Shown: one piece after another, positions 13,252 through 21,086 of the stretch
Layout of the letters: every line of letters begins with the position of its first letter
Numbering within the stretch: position 1 is the stretch's first letter
Assembly (NCBI GenBank): GCA_016185915.1
Contig: JACPMP010000104.1
Coordinates: 1-21,399, forward strand
Reading direction: 5' to 3'
DNA from: Candidatus Woesearchaeota archaeon
GTDB taxonomy: Archaea; Nanobdellota; Nanobdellia; Woesearchaeales; GW2011-AR4
Length of the DNA stretch: 21,399 bases
The notes under the pieces: model-generated
What the model saw: the letters and a program-made list of their open reading frames with translations, nothing else
Database searches by the model: none
Told to the model about the DNA's origin: nothing
Position numbers and translations under genes: made by a program

Positions 13252-16200
13252 ATGATAAAAAGAGGCATTTATTGGAAATTTCTTATGCTTTTTTCATTTA
13301 TAATCATATTTGCGATTTCTATCATTAGTGTTTATTCACAAACATGTTCTCCTGAAAATGATCTAGACCGTGATGGTATTTGCAATGACCCAGATAGATG
13401 TCCTAATACTCCACAAAGTGGCGCATTAAGAGAGACAAGACCAGATTCAAATGGATGCTCATGTGCTCAAAAGACAGCGACTGGTTGTAGTGGTGCATGG
13501 TGTTGTCCTGAAACAGAAAATGGATGTGGAATTTTGCTAGGTGGTGCTGTATCTTGCATAAATGTGTTAGTTGGCGGAACTGCTTCAACAGGTGCAGGTG
13601 CTCCCACTACTGGTGGAACAGCTTGTCAGCCAAGAGTTGATGTTTTTGCCTTTAAAACAGTTGCTGCTTCAGCTCCAAACACTATGGGTGGATTACCTCG
13701 AGTAGTTGCATTATCAAATATTCCAGGTTCAATTGAGATAATTGTAACTGAAGCAGGAATATCTCGAAGTATTCCGTGCACTTCATCTACCTCTACTTCG
13801 TGTGAAGCAACTACACCCGCTTCAACAGGTGGAATTACATATGAACAAGCAATCTCTTCTAGGGTAATAAGCTATCAAGCAATTTTACGCCCAGCGTCAG
13901 GAGGTCCTGAGGTTAGATCTCAAACAAGAGAATTTCAAATAGCCAGACAGGATCAATTATATAAAAGATTCTGTGTAGATGAAACACATGTATCCGATGA
14001 TGGACTTCCCAGTAGTGCTGGAGTTTCATGCTCACCACCTACTCCTGTTTGTACACGCCCAGGAAAACAAAGAATCTCAAACGCGATATGTGTGAATACT
14101 GGATGCGAGGGGATAGAAATAAACTGCGCAACATGTACTGGAGCAGGAACTGGAACCTTGTGCTATACTGGTCTATTGCCTTCCCCACCTGCTTCTGAAG
14201 GGGGTGGAGGTCAATTAAGACTAAGTATTCCTTTATGCCCTGGTGTAACTGGAACTGGTGCTCCTCCTAGCGGTGCTGCGCCTCCTATTGCCGGTACACC
14301 ACCTGTGACTGTCAGTCCAACTGACCAATGTCCTCCACCTGCTGGTGTTTCTGGCGAGATCACATCAATACCGCCACTTACAACCACGCAATCTCCATCG
14401 CTAAAACTTGAAATTAATGGGAAACCGTCAGCCACAGATTCACAAGGCAGCACTATGGCTAACAAAATACCAATTACAAGAGGTGGAAGTTTCACATTTA
14501 CAGTAACTGTTGTAAGTGGAAACTCTTTTGCAGGTTCTGTATTAGCAGGATTGCCAATAAGATATTACATAACACAATTTAATGGTGCAACATGGTCACA
14601 GGCACAAGGTCAATATGGTGTTGGCTTTGGCTTTTCAAAACCAGTAGGACAATCATGTGAAAAAACAATAATACAAACATCACAATTACCTGCTGGCGTA
14701 TATGCTGTTCATGTTGTTGCAGGAGCATCCGCAGTTCCGTCTGCTTCATCAAATCTTGTGTATTTTGAAATTAGTGGCGCTGGCGGTCCTTCAGGTGGTG
14801 CTTTTGACCTCTGCACAACTCTAACAGGCGGAGTTCCAAGCACAATCGTTGCTGCATTAAATCCCCCCGCAATACCAGGATCAAATGTTAATTTTTTGCC
14901 ATTTAGACCGGATTTAAGAATTAATGGTCAACCAAATCCTGCTGATGTCAATAATGAGAACAGTCCAATTCCAGTAGTTAAAGGTGAGCAGGTTACTGTT
15001 ACAGTAGCTAGTCAAAACCAAAACTTGGAGGCTGGTCTGCCTATTAGGATATATATAGACGAGAAATCGTCAGATGGTAGTTGGGCGGTTTTATCAGGAG
15101 TTTCTGGAGTCGGTCTTGGATACACTCAATCAGGATGCTGGTATACTAATACTATACCTGGTTCGGTTACATCTGGATGGCGGGTAGGCTTATATAGAGC
15201 TTATGTAGTTATTGGAGAAGATGTAAATCGGCGTTCATCTTCACCTCATGTTTATTTTAGAGTTAATCCACCAGGTGGAGGTATTCCTGGTGCTCCACCT
15301 GCACCATCAACGTGCCCTTCAGGCGCAAGTATTTCGGCTGAATTAACAGATATCGGGCCCCAACCACGAATGCGAATTAGGTGGACATCAGTACCCGATA
15401 GCACGTATAATGTTCGTGTTGCTGATTTGACTAATGATGCATACAATACAGAACTTACCAGACATTATGATGATACTAACTTTAATAATTGCCCTCAACA
15501 TTATGTTTGTGAGGACAATGTTAATACTTTATCTTTGGCTAATATTCCTGTTTTCCCAGGCCATACTTATGCGTTTTGGCGTGATACAAACCCTGCAATT
15601 CCAGGATGTACTCGCACTGGAACAATTAATGTTCCACCAAGTAGTGCGTCAGGTGCTCCAGGTCAAGCTCCGGTAACCGGTCCATCCGCTACATGTGAAC
15701 GTACTACATTAGGCAGTATTACATTTGGCGGGTTAGAATTTATACGACCAACACCACAATCTTCAGCAGTAACGTTAAGCTGGAATCGAATTCCAACTGC
15801 TCAATTATATAATGTTCGATTAGATGATGGAAGCACTCAAAGAGATACAACCGATGTAAGATTTACTAACTGTAATCAAGATCCGACTCAAAATCCCCAT
15901 TATTATTGTAAAAATAATATTCCAAATCCAGGGACTAGCAGTGGCGGAGTAATAATGGAAAATAACAAAGTTAAAATTCAAAATGTTCCAGTTACACCAG
16001 GAAGAATGTATAACTTCTGGGTTGATCCTGTCGGAGTTCCAGGATGCACGCCTGATAGTCTTGGAGTTGGTATGCTTAGTGATGGTATTCCAATCCCACA
16101 AGAGTGTCGAATTACACCTCCGTACACTAACACTGATGAGCAGAATCAGCAAGTTGTTCGCTGTGCATACAAGTTAGTACTCAGTAGAGGTGCAGATGAA

Positions 16201-17304
16201 GGAACTCCACAAAGTGGTTTAGAAATTTGGACAGATCAATTAAGAGGAGGTATGTCAAGACGCAACTTGCTTGTTAATTTTTTTAATTCTGAACCAGAAG
16301 GACGAAACAAATATAGCTCAACCAGTATGGATAATGCTCAATTTGTTGACGCTCTCTATGCTAATCTTTTACGCAGACTACCAGACGTAAATGGAAAAAA
16401 TGCTTGGCTGGGGACTCTTACTGGGACAAATCCTTGGGCAAGACAACGGGTTTTTGAAGGATTTATAGACTCTGATGAATTTAAAGATAGGTTGTTTCCA
16501 TTTTTCTTCCCTCCACCTACAGGAGGTGCGGGTCCTGCACCTGCTCCAGGTCAAGCTCCCCCAGCTCCGGTAGTTCCACCTGGCGCGCCAGCATGCCCGA
16601 CTTCAGGAGGTCAATGCCCTCCACCTATGCTTGTAGACCAACATGCTAACCAAAATGGTGTTTCAGGAATAGTGCGCATGTTTCCAGGGCTTATAGGAAG
16701 TTATGCTGGTTTTCCACCGGATACTACTCCTATTCGAGATGGTACTGCTCTTATTCGAGAGGGTACTACGGTTACATTGGAATGGCCTGATAGCGGTTGT
16801 GGCGCTACTTACAAGGTTAGTTTGGATGAATATGTACCGGGCAGTGACAGACTCACTGGAGGAAGTGCAACACAGTCACAGTGCGACAATGAACCTCACT
16901 ATTATTGCAGAACTGGCATCAGAACCACCAGATTGACGGATATTCCCGTTAGAGGTCCTTACAATAATTACAAAGTTGATATTACAGCAACAGTTCCAGG
17001 TTGTAGTACTCCAAGTATTAGAAGCACGCAGTTTCATGTAATTACAGGAGGAACACAAAGTGCTGTTAACACAGGCCCAGGAGGGGAAGGTAGCACGCTT
17101 GGTAGAGAGGGTGAGAGGAATGCTCCTACATCAAGTCAGGATTTTGGAGCTAGGGAGGATACGGACCAGGTTGCTCCCGGTACTGGGTATGGTAGAGGGG
17201 TAGATAATCCTACTCAAGGTATTTATGGTGGTGATCCTGATCCTGGGGCTGAACCCGACACTGGCGGAATTCCAGGGGAAGCTCAAGGGCATGGTTTGGA
17301 TTAA
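13252..17304 (+). CDS. Giant secreted multidomain surface protein with TSP3-like, Ig-like, FN3-like and DUF4214 regions
   Basis: Secreted protein of 1350 residues. Order: signal peptide MIKRGIYWKFLMLFSFIII (about 1-30); calcium-binding TSP3-like repeat LDRDGICNDPDRCPNTP (about 38-54); Cys-rich part; two related Ig-like repeats (about 381-508 and 551-671, each with GLPIRxYI and a closing VYFxxxxxG); three FN3-like repeats (about 695-790, 823-939, 1163-1261) that share a PHYYC or QHYVC motif; and between the second and third a DUF4214 domain (about 1040-1080, FVDALYANLLRRLPDVNGKN). Linkers are Pro/Gly/Ala rich and the tail is Gly-rich without a membrane anchor. It is likely a cell-surface or released adhesin-like protein. 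ATG 13252 aligns with the MKRG repeats; ATG 13246 is the alternative. G/C content is higher than in its neighbours. Confidence 0.78.
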   Translation: MIKRGIYWKFLMLFSFIIIFAISIISVYSQTCSPENDLDRDGICNDPDRCPNTPQSGALRETRPDSNGCSCAQKTATGCSGAWCCPETENGCGILLGGAVSCINVLVGGTASTGAGAPTTGGTACQPRVDVFAFKTVAASAPNTMGGLPRVVALSNIPGSIEIIVTEAGISRSIPCTSSTSTSCEATTPASTGGITYEQAISSRVISYQAILRPASGGPEVRSQTREFQIARQDQLYKRFCVDETHVSDDGLPSSAGVSCSPPTPVCTRPGKQRISNAICVNTGCEGIEINCATCTGAGTGTLCYTGLLPSPPASEGGGGQLRLSIPLCPGVTGTGAPPSGAAPPIAGTPPVTVSPTDQCPPPAGVSGEITSIPPLTTTQSPSLKLEINGKPSATDSQGSTMANKIPITRGGSFTFTVTVVSGNSFAGSVLAGLPIRYYITQFNGATWSQAQGQYGVGFGFSKPVGQSCEKTIIQTSQLPAGVYAVHVVAGASAVPSASSNLVYFEISGAGGPSGGAFDLCTTLTGGVPSTIVAALNPPAIPGSNVNFLPFRPDLRINGQPNPADVNNENSPIPVVKGEQVTVTVASQNQNLEAGLPIRIYIDEKSSDGSWAVLSGVSGVGLGYTQSGCWYTNTIPGSVTSGWRVGLYRAYVVIGEDVNRRSSSPHVYFRVNPPGGGIPGAPPAPSTCPSGASISAELTDIGPQPRMRIRWTSVPDSTYNVRVADLTNDAYNTELTRHYDDTNFNNCPQHYVCEDNVNTLSLANIPVFPGHTYAFWRDTNPAIPGCTRTGTINVPPSSASGAPGQAPVTGPSATCERTTLGSITFGGLEFIRPTPQSSAVTLSWNRIPTAQLYNVRLDDGSTQRDTTDVRFTNCNQDPTQNPHYYCKNNIPNPGTSSGGVIMENNKVKIQNVPVTPGRMYNFWVDPVGVPGCTPDSLGVGMLSDGIPIPQECRITPPYTNTDEQNQQVVRCAYKLVLSRGADEGTPQSGLEIWTDQLRGGMSRRNLLVNFFNSEPEGRNKYSSTSMDNAQFVDALYANLLRRLPDVNGKNAWLGTLTGTNPWARQRVFEGFIDSDEFKDRLFPFFFPPPTGGAGPAPAPGQAPPAPVVPPGAPACPTSGGQCPPPMLVDQHANQNGVSGIVRMFPGLIGSYAGFPPDTTPIRDGTALIREGTTVTLEWPDSGCGATYKVSLDEYVPGSDRLTGGSATQSQCDNEPHYYCRTGIRTTRLTDIPVRGPYNNYKVDITATVPGCSTPSIRSTQFHVITGGTQSAVNTGPGGEGSTLGREGERNAPTSSQDFGAREDTDQVAPGTGYGRGVDNPTQGIYGGDPDPGAEPDTGGIPGEAQGHGLD

Positions 17305-17432
17305 TATAAAAAGCTAAAGCAATATTATAAACAGATGCTAAATGTGCAACTTCAAAATTAAAAAAACTTTCCAAAAACATTATAAAAACTTTCATAAATT
17401 AAACATTAACAAAAACATCAATTAAAAATAAA

Positions 17433-17595
17433 CTTTCAATTATTGTTGAATAAAAAATAATGTCAAAAGAGTAATGCGTCAGGAGATAAACAAAATATAT
17501 AAGAAATGCAATCAAGTTTACAATGACAAAAAAATAACTCGAATTGGAAAAATTAATGTAAAAATTTTTCAGTTAAGTATTTAAATCAAAGAAAC
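17433..17595 (+). repeat. Second repeat family, copy R1
   Basis: The gap 17305-17618 contains no gene other than this repeat. Its first part (17433-17463) matches R3 (18795-18825), and its second part (17476-17595) matches R2 (18321-18441). It carries a TATA (about 17496-17502), an ATG at 17523 with MTKK then stop, and a second promoter TTTTTCAGTTAAGTATTTAAA for the next gene. Confidence 0.75.
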
Positions 17596-17618
17596 ATAAA
17601 GATTAATGGTGAAATGGC

Positions 17619-17837
17619 ATGAATATTGAAAAAATAAAGCAAATATATGAAGATGAATGGATACTTGTTGAAGTCTTGAAAGAAGATAAAGATGGAAACC
17701 CTATAGAAGTTCAATTATTGGAACATAGCAAGAACAGAGATATCACCTATTTAGCTATGAAAAAGTATGCAAAAAAATATACTTATCACTTTTACACAGG
17801 TAAAATCCCAGAAAAGGGCTACGCAGTGGCTTTTTAA
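17619..17837 (+). CDS. Small DUF5678-like protein paired with an aspartyl protease
   Basis: 72 residues starting at ATG 17619, with GGTGA at 17608-17612 as ribosome binding site. The pattern IYEDEWILVEVLKEDKDGNP, a middle LLEHSKNRDITYLAMKKYAK and an end KIPEKGYAVAF resembles DUF5678-type small proteins often encoded beside retropepsin-like proteases. Function unknown. It overlaps the next gene by one base (TAATG), so translation is coupled. Confidence 0.55.
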   Translation: MNIEKIKQIYEDEWILVEVLKEDKDGNPIEVQLLEHSKNRDITYLAMKKYAKKYTYHFYTGKIPEKGYAVAF

Positions 17838-18232
17838 TGGCAAAAATTAATTTTGATAAAGATACAAGCGTAATTGTGGTTGATGTGTATGTTGAGCATA
17901 AAGGCAGACAGAAAAAAGTCAGAATGGCTTTGGATACAGGTGCTACTTATATGATGATACCTTGGGAAGTTGCAGAATCTTTGGGCTTGGAGCCGGAAGT
18001 GTCAAAAGAGAGAATAGATATGATTACTGCATCAGGAATAGAAAAGGTTCCATTAGAAAAGCTTGATAATGTAAGGGTTGGAACATGCGAAGCCAAAAAT
18101 GTCAAGGCAATAGTTCATGATTTGCCTCAAAAAAGCTATGTTGATGGATTACTTGGATTAAGCTTTTTGAGAAATTTTGATTTGCATATTAACTTTAAAG
18201 AAGGAACTTTTGAGTTAGACAGAAATAACTAA
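17837..18232 (+). CDS. Retropepsin-like (clan AA) aspartyl protease
   Basis: Single-domain aspartyl protease of 131 residues; it would need to dimerise because it has one catalytic motif, MALDTGATYMMIP (D at about 33). The flap region and the second hydrophobic motif YVDGLLGLSFLRNFDLHI are typical of the family. No signal peptide or membrane anchor is visible, so it is probably cytoplasmic. Its partner is the small protein immediately upstream. The pair sits between repeats R1 and R2 like the TA modules elsewhere in the window, but a TA role has not been shown by the sequence. Confidence 0.8.
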   Translation: MAKINFDKDTSVIVVDVYVEHKGRQKKVRMALDTGATYMMIPWEVAESLGLEPEVSKERIDMITASGIEKVPLEKLDNVRVGTCEAKNVKAIVHDLPQKSYVDGLLGLSFLRNFDLHINFKEGTFELDRNN

Positions 18233-18255
18233 CGCCAAAAACGTTGTCGAATGCG

Positions 18256-18319
18256 AGTGAGCAGTGACATAGCGAGCGAAGCGAGCTTCGCAAGTCACAC
18301 GAACTCGCTCACAAGTCAC
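18256..18319. repeat. 64-bp G/C-rich palindromic insert flanked by TGCG duplication
   Basis: The insert interrupts repeat R2 where R1 reads AATGCGTCAGGAG. TGCG is present on both sides (18252-18255 and 18320-18323). Inside is the hairpin GCGAAGC-GA-GCTTCGC and outer GTGAC/GTCAC arms. Confidence 0.6.
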
Positions 18320-18320
18320 T

Positions 18321-18441
18321 GCGTCAGGAGATAAACAAAATATATAAAAAATGCAATCAAGTTTACAATGACAAAAAAAGAATTTGAATTGGGAAAAAAT
18401 TAATGTAAAATTTTTCAGTTAATTATTTAAATCAAAGAAAA
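18321..18441 (+). repeat. Second repeat family, copy R2
   Basis: About 120 nt nearly identical to R1 17476-17595. It contains a TATA at about 18340-18346, ATG 18368 with a short ORF MTKKEFELGKN (18368-18403), then TTTTTCAGTTAATTATTTAAA as the promoter of the next gene. Confidence 0.75.
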
Positions 18442-18461
18442 CTTATGTATATCAAGTCGAA

Positions 18462-18707
18462 ATGAAACCAAGCTTAAAGAAGGAAAATGAAAGTGATTAT
18501 GAATATGAGATTTATGTAGAGAATAAACTCGCTTGGCACGGACTGAATCCTAAAAAGGTCTATGAAAAACTTATAAAAGAAAATCCTAATAAGAAAGTAT
18601 CTATTGCATGGGAACTAAAAGAGGGGATTTTGATTGGAAATAAAGCATTAGACTTATTTCATGCATACTTTAACGGAAATTATACAGATATAAAAATCAA
18701 ATCATAA
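18462..18707 (+). CDS. Small orphan protein of unknown function
   Basis: Hydrophilic protein of 81 residues, not recognised with confidence. The pattern YEYEIYVENKLAWHGLNPKK followed by KVSIAWELKEGILIG is a plausible beta-alpha-beta unit and has a faint likeness to DUF5678-type small proteins. It has a repeat-R2 promoter with TATA about 34 nt upstream. It is a single-gene cassette between R2 and R3. No toxin or protease partner is present beside it, so it may be an orphan half of a former pair. Confidence 0.5.
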   Translation: MKPSLKKENESDYEYEIYVENKLAWHGLNPKKVYEKLIKENPNKKVSIAWELKEGILIGNKALDLFHAYFNGNYTDIKIKS

Positions 18708-18794
18708 AAAAGTGACCAACAAATAAAACTAAACAAAAAATAAAATTCACTAACAAAAACATCAAAAAACTTTAACCTCAAAAAATAGAAATAC

Positions 18795-18958
18795 CTTTCA
18801 ATTATTGTTGAATAAAAAATAATGCCAAAAACGTTTAATGCGTTGTGAAAATAAAAATTTTCAAAAACTAATAACGATTGAATGAACAAAAACATAGAAA
18901 AACAACATTGAAAAATTTTTAATCGCAAAGATTAAATTTTTCAGTTAATTATTTAAAC
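18795..18958 (+). repeat. Second repeat family, copy R3 (partial, mosaic)
   Basis: It begins with the R1 head (CTTTCAATTATTGTTGAAT), then GCCAAAAACGTTTAATGCG, related to the flank of R2 near 18234. It loses the middle and ends with the shared TTTTTCAGTTAATTATTTAAA promoter before the HEPN gene. Confidence 0.65.
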
Positions 18959-18991
18959 AACAAAATGCATCAAGAATTACTGTTAATAACA

Positions 18992-19366
18992 ATGAAAGAG
19001 GAAGTTAAGAGATGGTGGAGAATGGCTAAGGACGATTTAGACAGTGCTCGAAGTAACTTTAAAAGTAGGAAGTACTATGTTTGTGCATTCTTATCCCAAC
19101 AAGCAGTAGAAAAAGCGTTAAAGGCACTTTTACTGAGAAAAAAGGAAGAATTAATAAAGATTCATGACTTGGTGATTCTAGGCAGGGAAGTTGGCTTACA
19201 AAAAGATTTTCTGGATAAGTGTGAACAGCTTTCTAAAGTTTATATAGAAACCAGGTACGGTAGCATTGGAGAATATGTTCCCTCAGAAAAATTCACAAAA
19301 AAGAACTCATCGGAGTATCTAAAAATTGCCGAGGATATTTTAAAATGGGTAAAAAAAAACATATAG
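18992..19366 (+). CDS. HEPN-domain protein of a HEPN/MNT toxin-antitoxin pair, copy 2
   Basis: Paralogue of the protein at 11138, with KEEVKRWWRMAKDDLDSARS, LSQQAVEKALKALLLR, KIHDLVILGRE and ETRYGS in matching places. 124 residues from ATG 18992; an in-frame ATG at 18965 would add nine residues, but the TATA at about 18949-18957 is too close to it (12 nt), and MKEEV aligns with copy 1. The canonical HEPN Rx4-6H motif is not obvious. It overlaps the MNT gene by 22 nt. Probable RNase toxin held by its MNT partner. Confidence 0.8.
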   Translation: MKEEVKRWWRMAKDDLDSARSNFKSRKYYVCAFLSQQAVEKALKALLLRKKEELIKIHDLVILGREVGLQKDFLDKCEQLSKVYIETRYGSIGEYVPSEKFTKKNSSEYLKIAEDILKWVKKNI

Positions 19367-19659
19367 CTATTTTAAAAGAATTTAAGAAAAATTTATCTAA
19401 AAGTATTCCAATTGATAGAATGCTATTATTTGGTTCTAGAGCATATGGAAAACCACATAGATGGAGCGATTTTGATTTGATAATTGTTAGCAAAAAATTT
19501 AGAAATGTTGATTCTTTGCATAGAGCTTTAGGTTTCTATGACTTCTGGGATATTGAATACCCAGTTGATTTCCTTTGCTACACCCCAGAAGAATTTAATA
19601 AGTTAAAGAAACAAATAACAATTGTAAAAGAAGCTGTTGAAAATGGAATTGAAATTTAA
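19345..19659 (+). CDS. Minimal nucleotidyltransferase (MNT) antitoxin, copy 2
   Basis: 104 residues with LLFGSRAYGKPHRWSDFDL (GSRAYG, DFD) and a third Asp in PVDFLCYTPEEF, so all three catalytic carboxylates are present. The last 29 residues differ from copy 1 at very few positions, and the DNA there is also similar, so the two modules are recent relatives. The stop overlaps the region of the next gene's TATA box (19660-19667). Confidence 0.85.
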   Translation: MGKKKHIAILKEFKKNLSKSIPIDRMLLFGSRAYGKPHRWSDFDLIIVSKKFRNVDSLHRALGFYDFWDIEYPVDFLCYTPEEFNKLKKQITIVKEAVENGIEI

Positions 19660-19667
19660 TATTTAAA
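19660..19667 (+). promoter_or_regulatory. TATA box of the membrane protein gene
   Basis: TATTTAAA, centred about 26 nt upstream of ATG 19690 and directly after the MNT stop codon; leaderless spacing. Confidence 0.5.
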
Positions 19668-19689
19668 AATACACAAAACCATCAAAAAA

Positions 19690-20469
19690 ATGCCAATGAA
19701 CAAAATCAATAAAAAATTTAGCCCAAAGCTGAAATTTTTTACTTTTATTATGCTGAATTTGTTACTTTTATCCCTGCTTGTATCAGCCCAAACAAGCGGC
19801 AAAATCTTCATCCTTACTCTTAACTACAAAAGCGCGGTTTTAGTTCAAACATTAAGTCTTGTTGATGTTCGTGTTGGTGATGGCACTCCGCAAGACTTCA
19901 GCTCAATTACAAAAGGAGATTATAAGCTTGAAATCGTTGCTTCTGATGGAAGGACATTAAAAACAATCAACTTCAATATACCAATCTCGAATCGGCAAAC
20001 TACTTCAGGCATTAACTTGGACTTTACAATGGGTATTCCTTATTACAGCAATGCAAAAACCATAAATATTTACGATAGTGGCAATGTCAAGGTTTTAGAG
20101 ATTCCAGTTGATTCTGCAAGCTTAGAAAAAAACTTAAGGCAAAGGCAAGCTCAAGAACAAGCTTTCAAACAGTTTGTAGAAAGTGCTGCAAAACAAAATG
20201 AGGATAAATCAACAAAAAGCCTAATTTGGCTTTACATCGCCTTGCCTCTTTTGCTGATATTCGGCTTTTTAACATATATCGAGGTTAAGAGAAAAAATGA
20301 CCATAAAATGCTTATGCAAAGAGTTCAACAGCAAAGCATTTTGACATTAAAGAATTATGTGACAACTAATCTAAGAAAGGGCTATAGCAAAGAGCAAATC
20401 AAAAATGCTTTAGTCAAAAACAATTACAGCAATCAGGACATTGAAGAGGCGTTTAAGGGATTGAGGTAA
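19690..20469 (+). CDS. Membrane protein with extracellular domain and cytoplasmic UBA-like tail
   Basis: 259 residues. A signal peptide (about 1-33, hydrophobic FFTFIMLNLLLLSLLVSA) precedes a beta-rich extracellular domain of about 110 residues (VGDGTPQDFSSITKGDYKLE). Then come a charged helical linker (EKNLRQRQAQEQAFKQFVES), a membrane helix at about 184-202 (LIWLYIALPLLLIFGFL), and a cytoplasmic end with KNYVTTNLRKGYSKEQIKNA and NNYSNQDIEEAF, which resembles UBA/CUE-like helical modules common in DPANN membrane proteins. Function unknown. It converges with the PIN gene, 2 nt between stop codons. Confidence 0.65.
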   Translation: MPMNKINKKFSPKLKFFTFIMLNLLLLSLLVSAQTSGKIFILTLNYKSAVLVQTLSLVDVRVGDGTPQDFSSITKGDYKLEIVASDGRTLKTINFNIPISNRQTTSGINLDFTMGIPYYSNAKTINIYDSGNVKVLEIPVDSASLEKNLRQRQAQEQAFKQFVESAAKQNEDKSTKSLIWLYIALPLLLIFGFLTYIEVKRKNDHKMLMQRVQQQSILTLKNYVTTNLRKGYSKEQIKNALVKNNYSNQDIEEAFKGLR

Positions 20470-20471
20470 AT

Positions 20472-20867
20472 TTACTTATCACCGACATAAACTATATTCT
20501 TCATGCCAATAAAATGCCTGTCTCCGCTTATAATCATACATTTAAGTTCATTTTGCTTTGCTACTAAAATAGCATCAATTAAACCGAAATCCTTAACTTT
20601 TTTTCTGATTTCATGTCTTATATCAGCAGCATCCAGCCAATGCCTATTCAATACAGGCAAAATAACAGAATTTCTTTTTAGAACATTACGCATTTGATTA
20701 AAATTGTTGCCTGTTCTTAGGCAATAACTTTTCAATTCAGTGAGCGTGCATTCCATTGTTATAAATTTATGATTTTTATTATCTAGCAATTTTTTCAATA
20801 CGAACCCCCCTTTAGAGCCAATAAAATATTCTATCCAAGCCCATGAATCAACTAAATAAATCATCAA
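20472..20867 (-). CDS. vapC: PIN-domain ribonuclease toxin (VapC family)
   Basis: 131 residues with PIN acidic residues D7 (YLVDSWAW), E44 (TLTELKS), D98 (FGLIDAILVA) and D116 (ISGDRHF). The form with SWAWIEY after the first Asp is common in archaeal VapC. It overlaps the AbrB-type antitoxin gene by 4 nt (ATGA), the second gene of the operon. All four acidic residues are intact. The target RNA cannot be told from sequence. Confidence 0.9.
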   Translation of the reverse strand: MMIYLVDSWAWIEYFIGSKGGFVLKKLLDNKNHKFITMECTLTELKSYCLRTGNNFNQMRNVLKRNSVILPVLNRHWLDAADIRHEIRKKVKDFGLIDAILVAKQNELKCMIISGDRHFIGMKNIVYVGDK

Positions 20868-21067
20868 AAATCACTATCGCCTTCGTCTTCTTTATTAAAA
20901 GAAGGGGCTCCTTTAAACAAGCCAAATGCGTCTATCCTTTTTTCTTTTGATATCTCTACTTTTACAATATCCCCGGTGCTTATATCCTCACGTTTGACTA
21001 TCTCTTTGGGTATTATCAAACCCAGTGAGTTACCCCATTGTTTAACTCTTGTTTCTGCCATTTCCAT
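20864..21067 (-). CDS. AbrB/SpoVT-type antitoxin
   Basis: 67 residues. The N-terminal 45 (RVKQWGNSLGLIIPKEIVKR, then GDIVKVEI) are a SpoVT/AbrB swapped-hairpin DNA-binding domain, and the acidic tail GAPSFNKEDEGDSDF would bind the PIN toxin. Start ATG 21067 follows GGTGA at 21073-21077; ATG 21061 in frame is an alternative. It likely represses its own promoter through the inverted repeat at 21087-21105. Confidence 0.87.
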   Translation of the reverse strand: MEMAETRVKQWGNSLGLIIPKEIVKREDISTGDIVKVEISKEKRIDAFGLFKGAPSFNKEDEGDSDF

Positions 21068-21086
21068 TTATATCACCTTTAACTAA

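Noticed and set aside
14211..14495. Minus-strand open frame rich in Gly/Pro within the giant gene
   Set aside because: Antisense image of the Pro/Gly/Ala linker of the secreted protein.
15820..16152. Open frame on the minus strand inside the giant secreted gene
   Set aside because: It is antisense to a clearly coding FN3-like region, with low-complexity Ser/Ile/Trp content; a shadow frame.
17476..18441. R1/R2 as terminal repeats of a composite transposon
   Set aside because: There is no transposase between them, and the repeats contain ordinary promoters and start codons; cassette-border repeats fit better, though mobility is not excluded.
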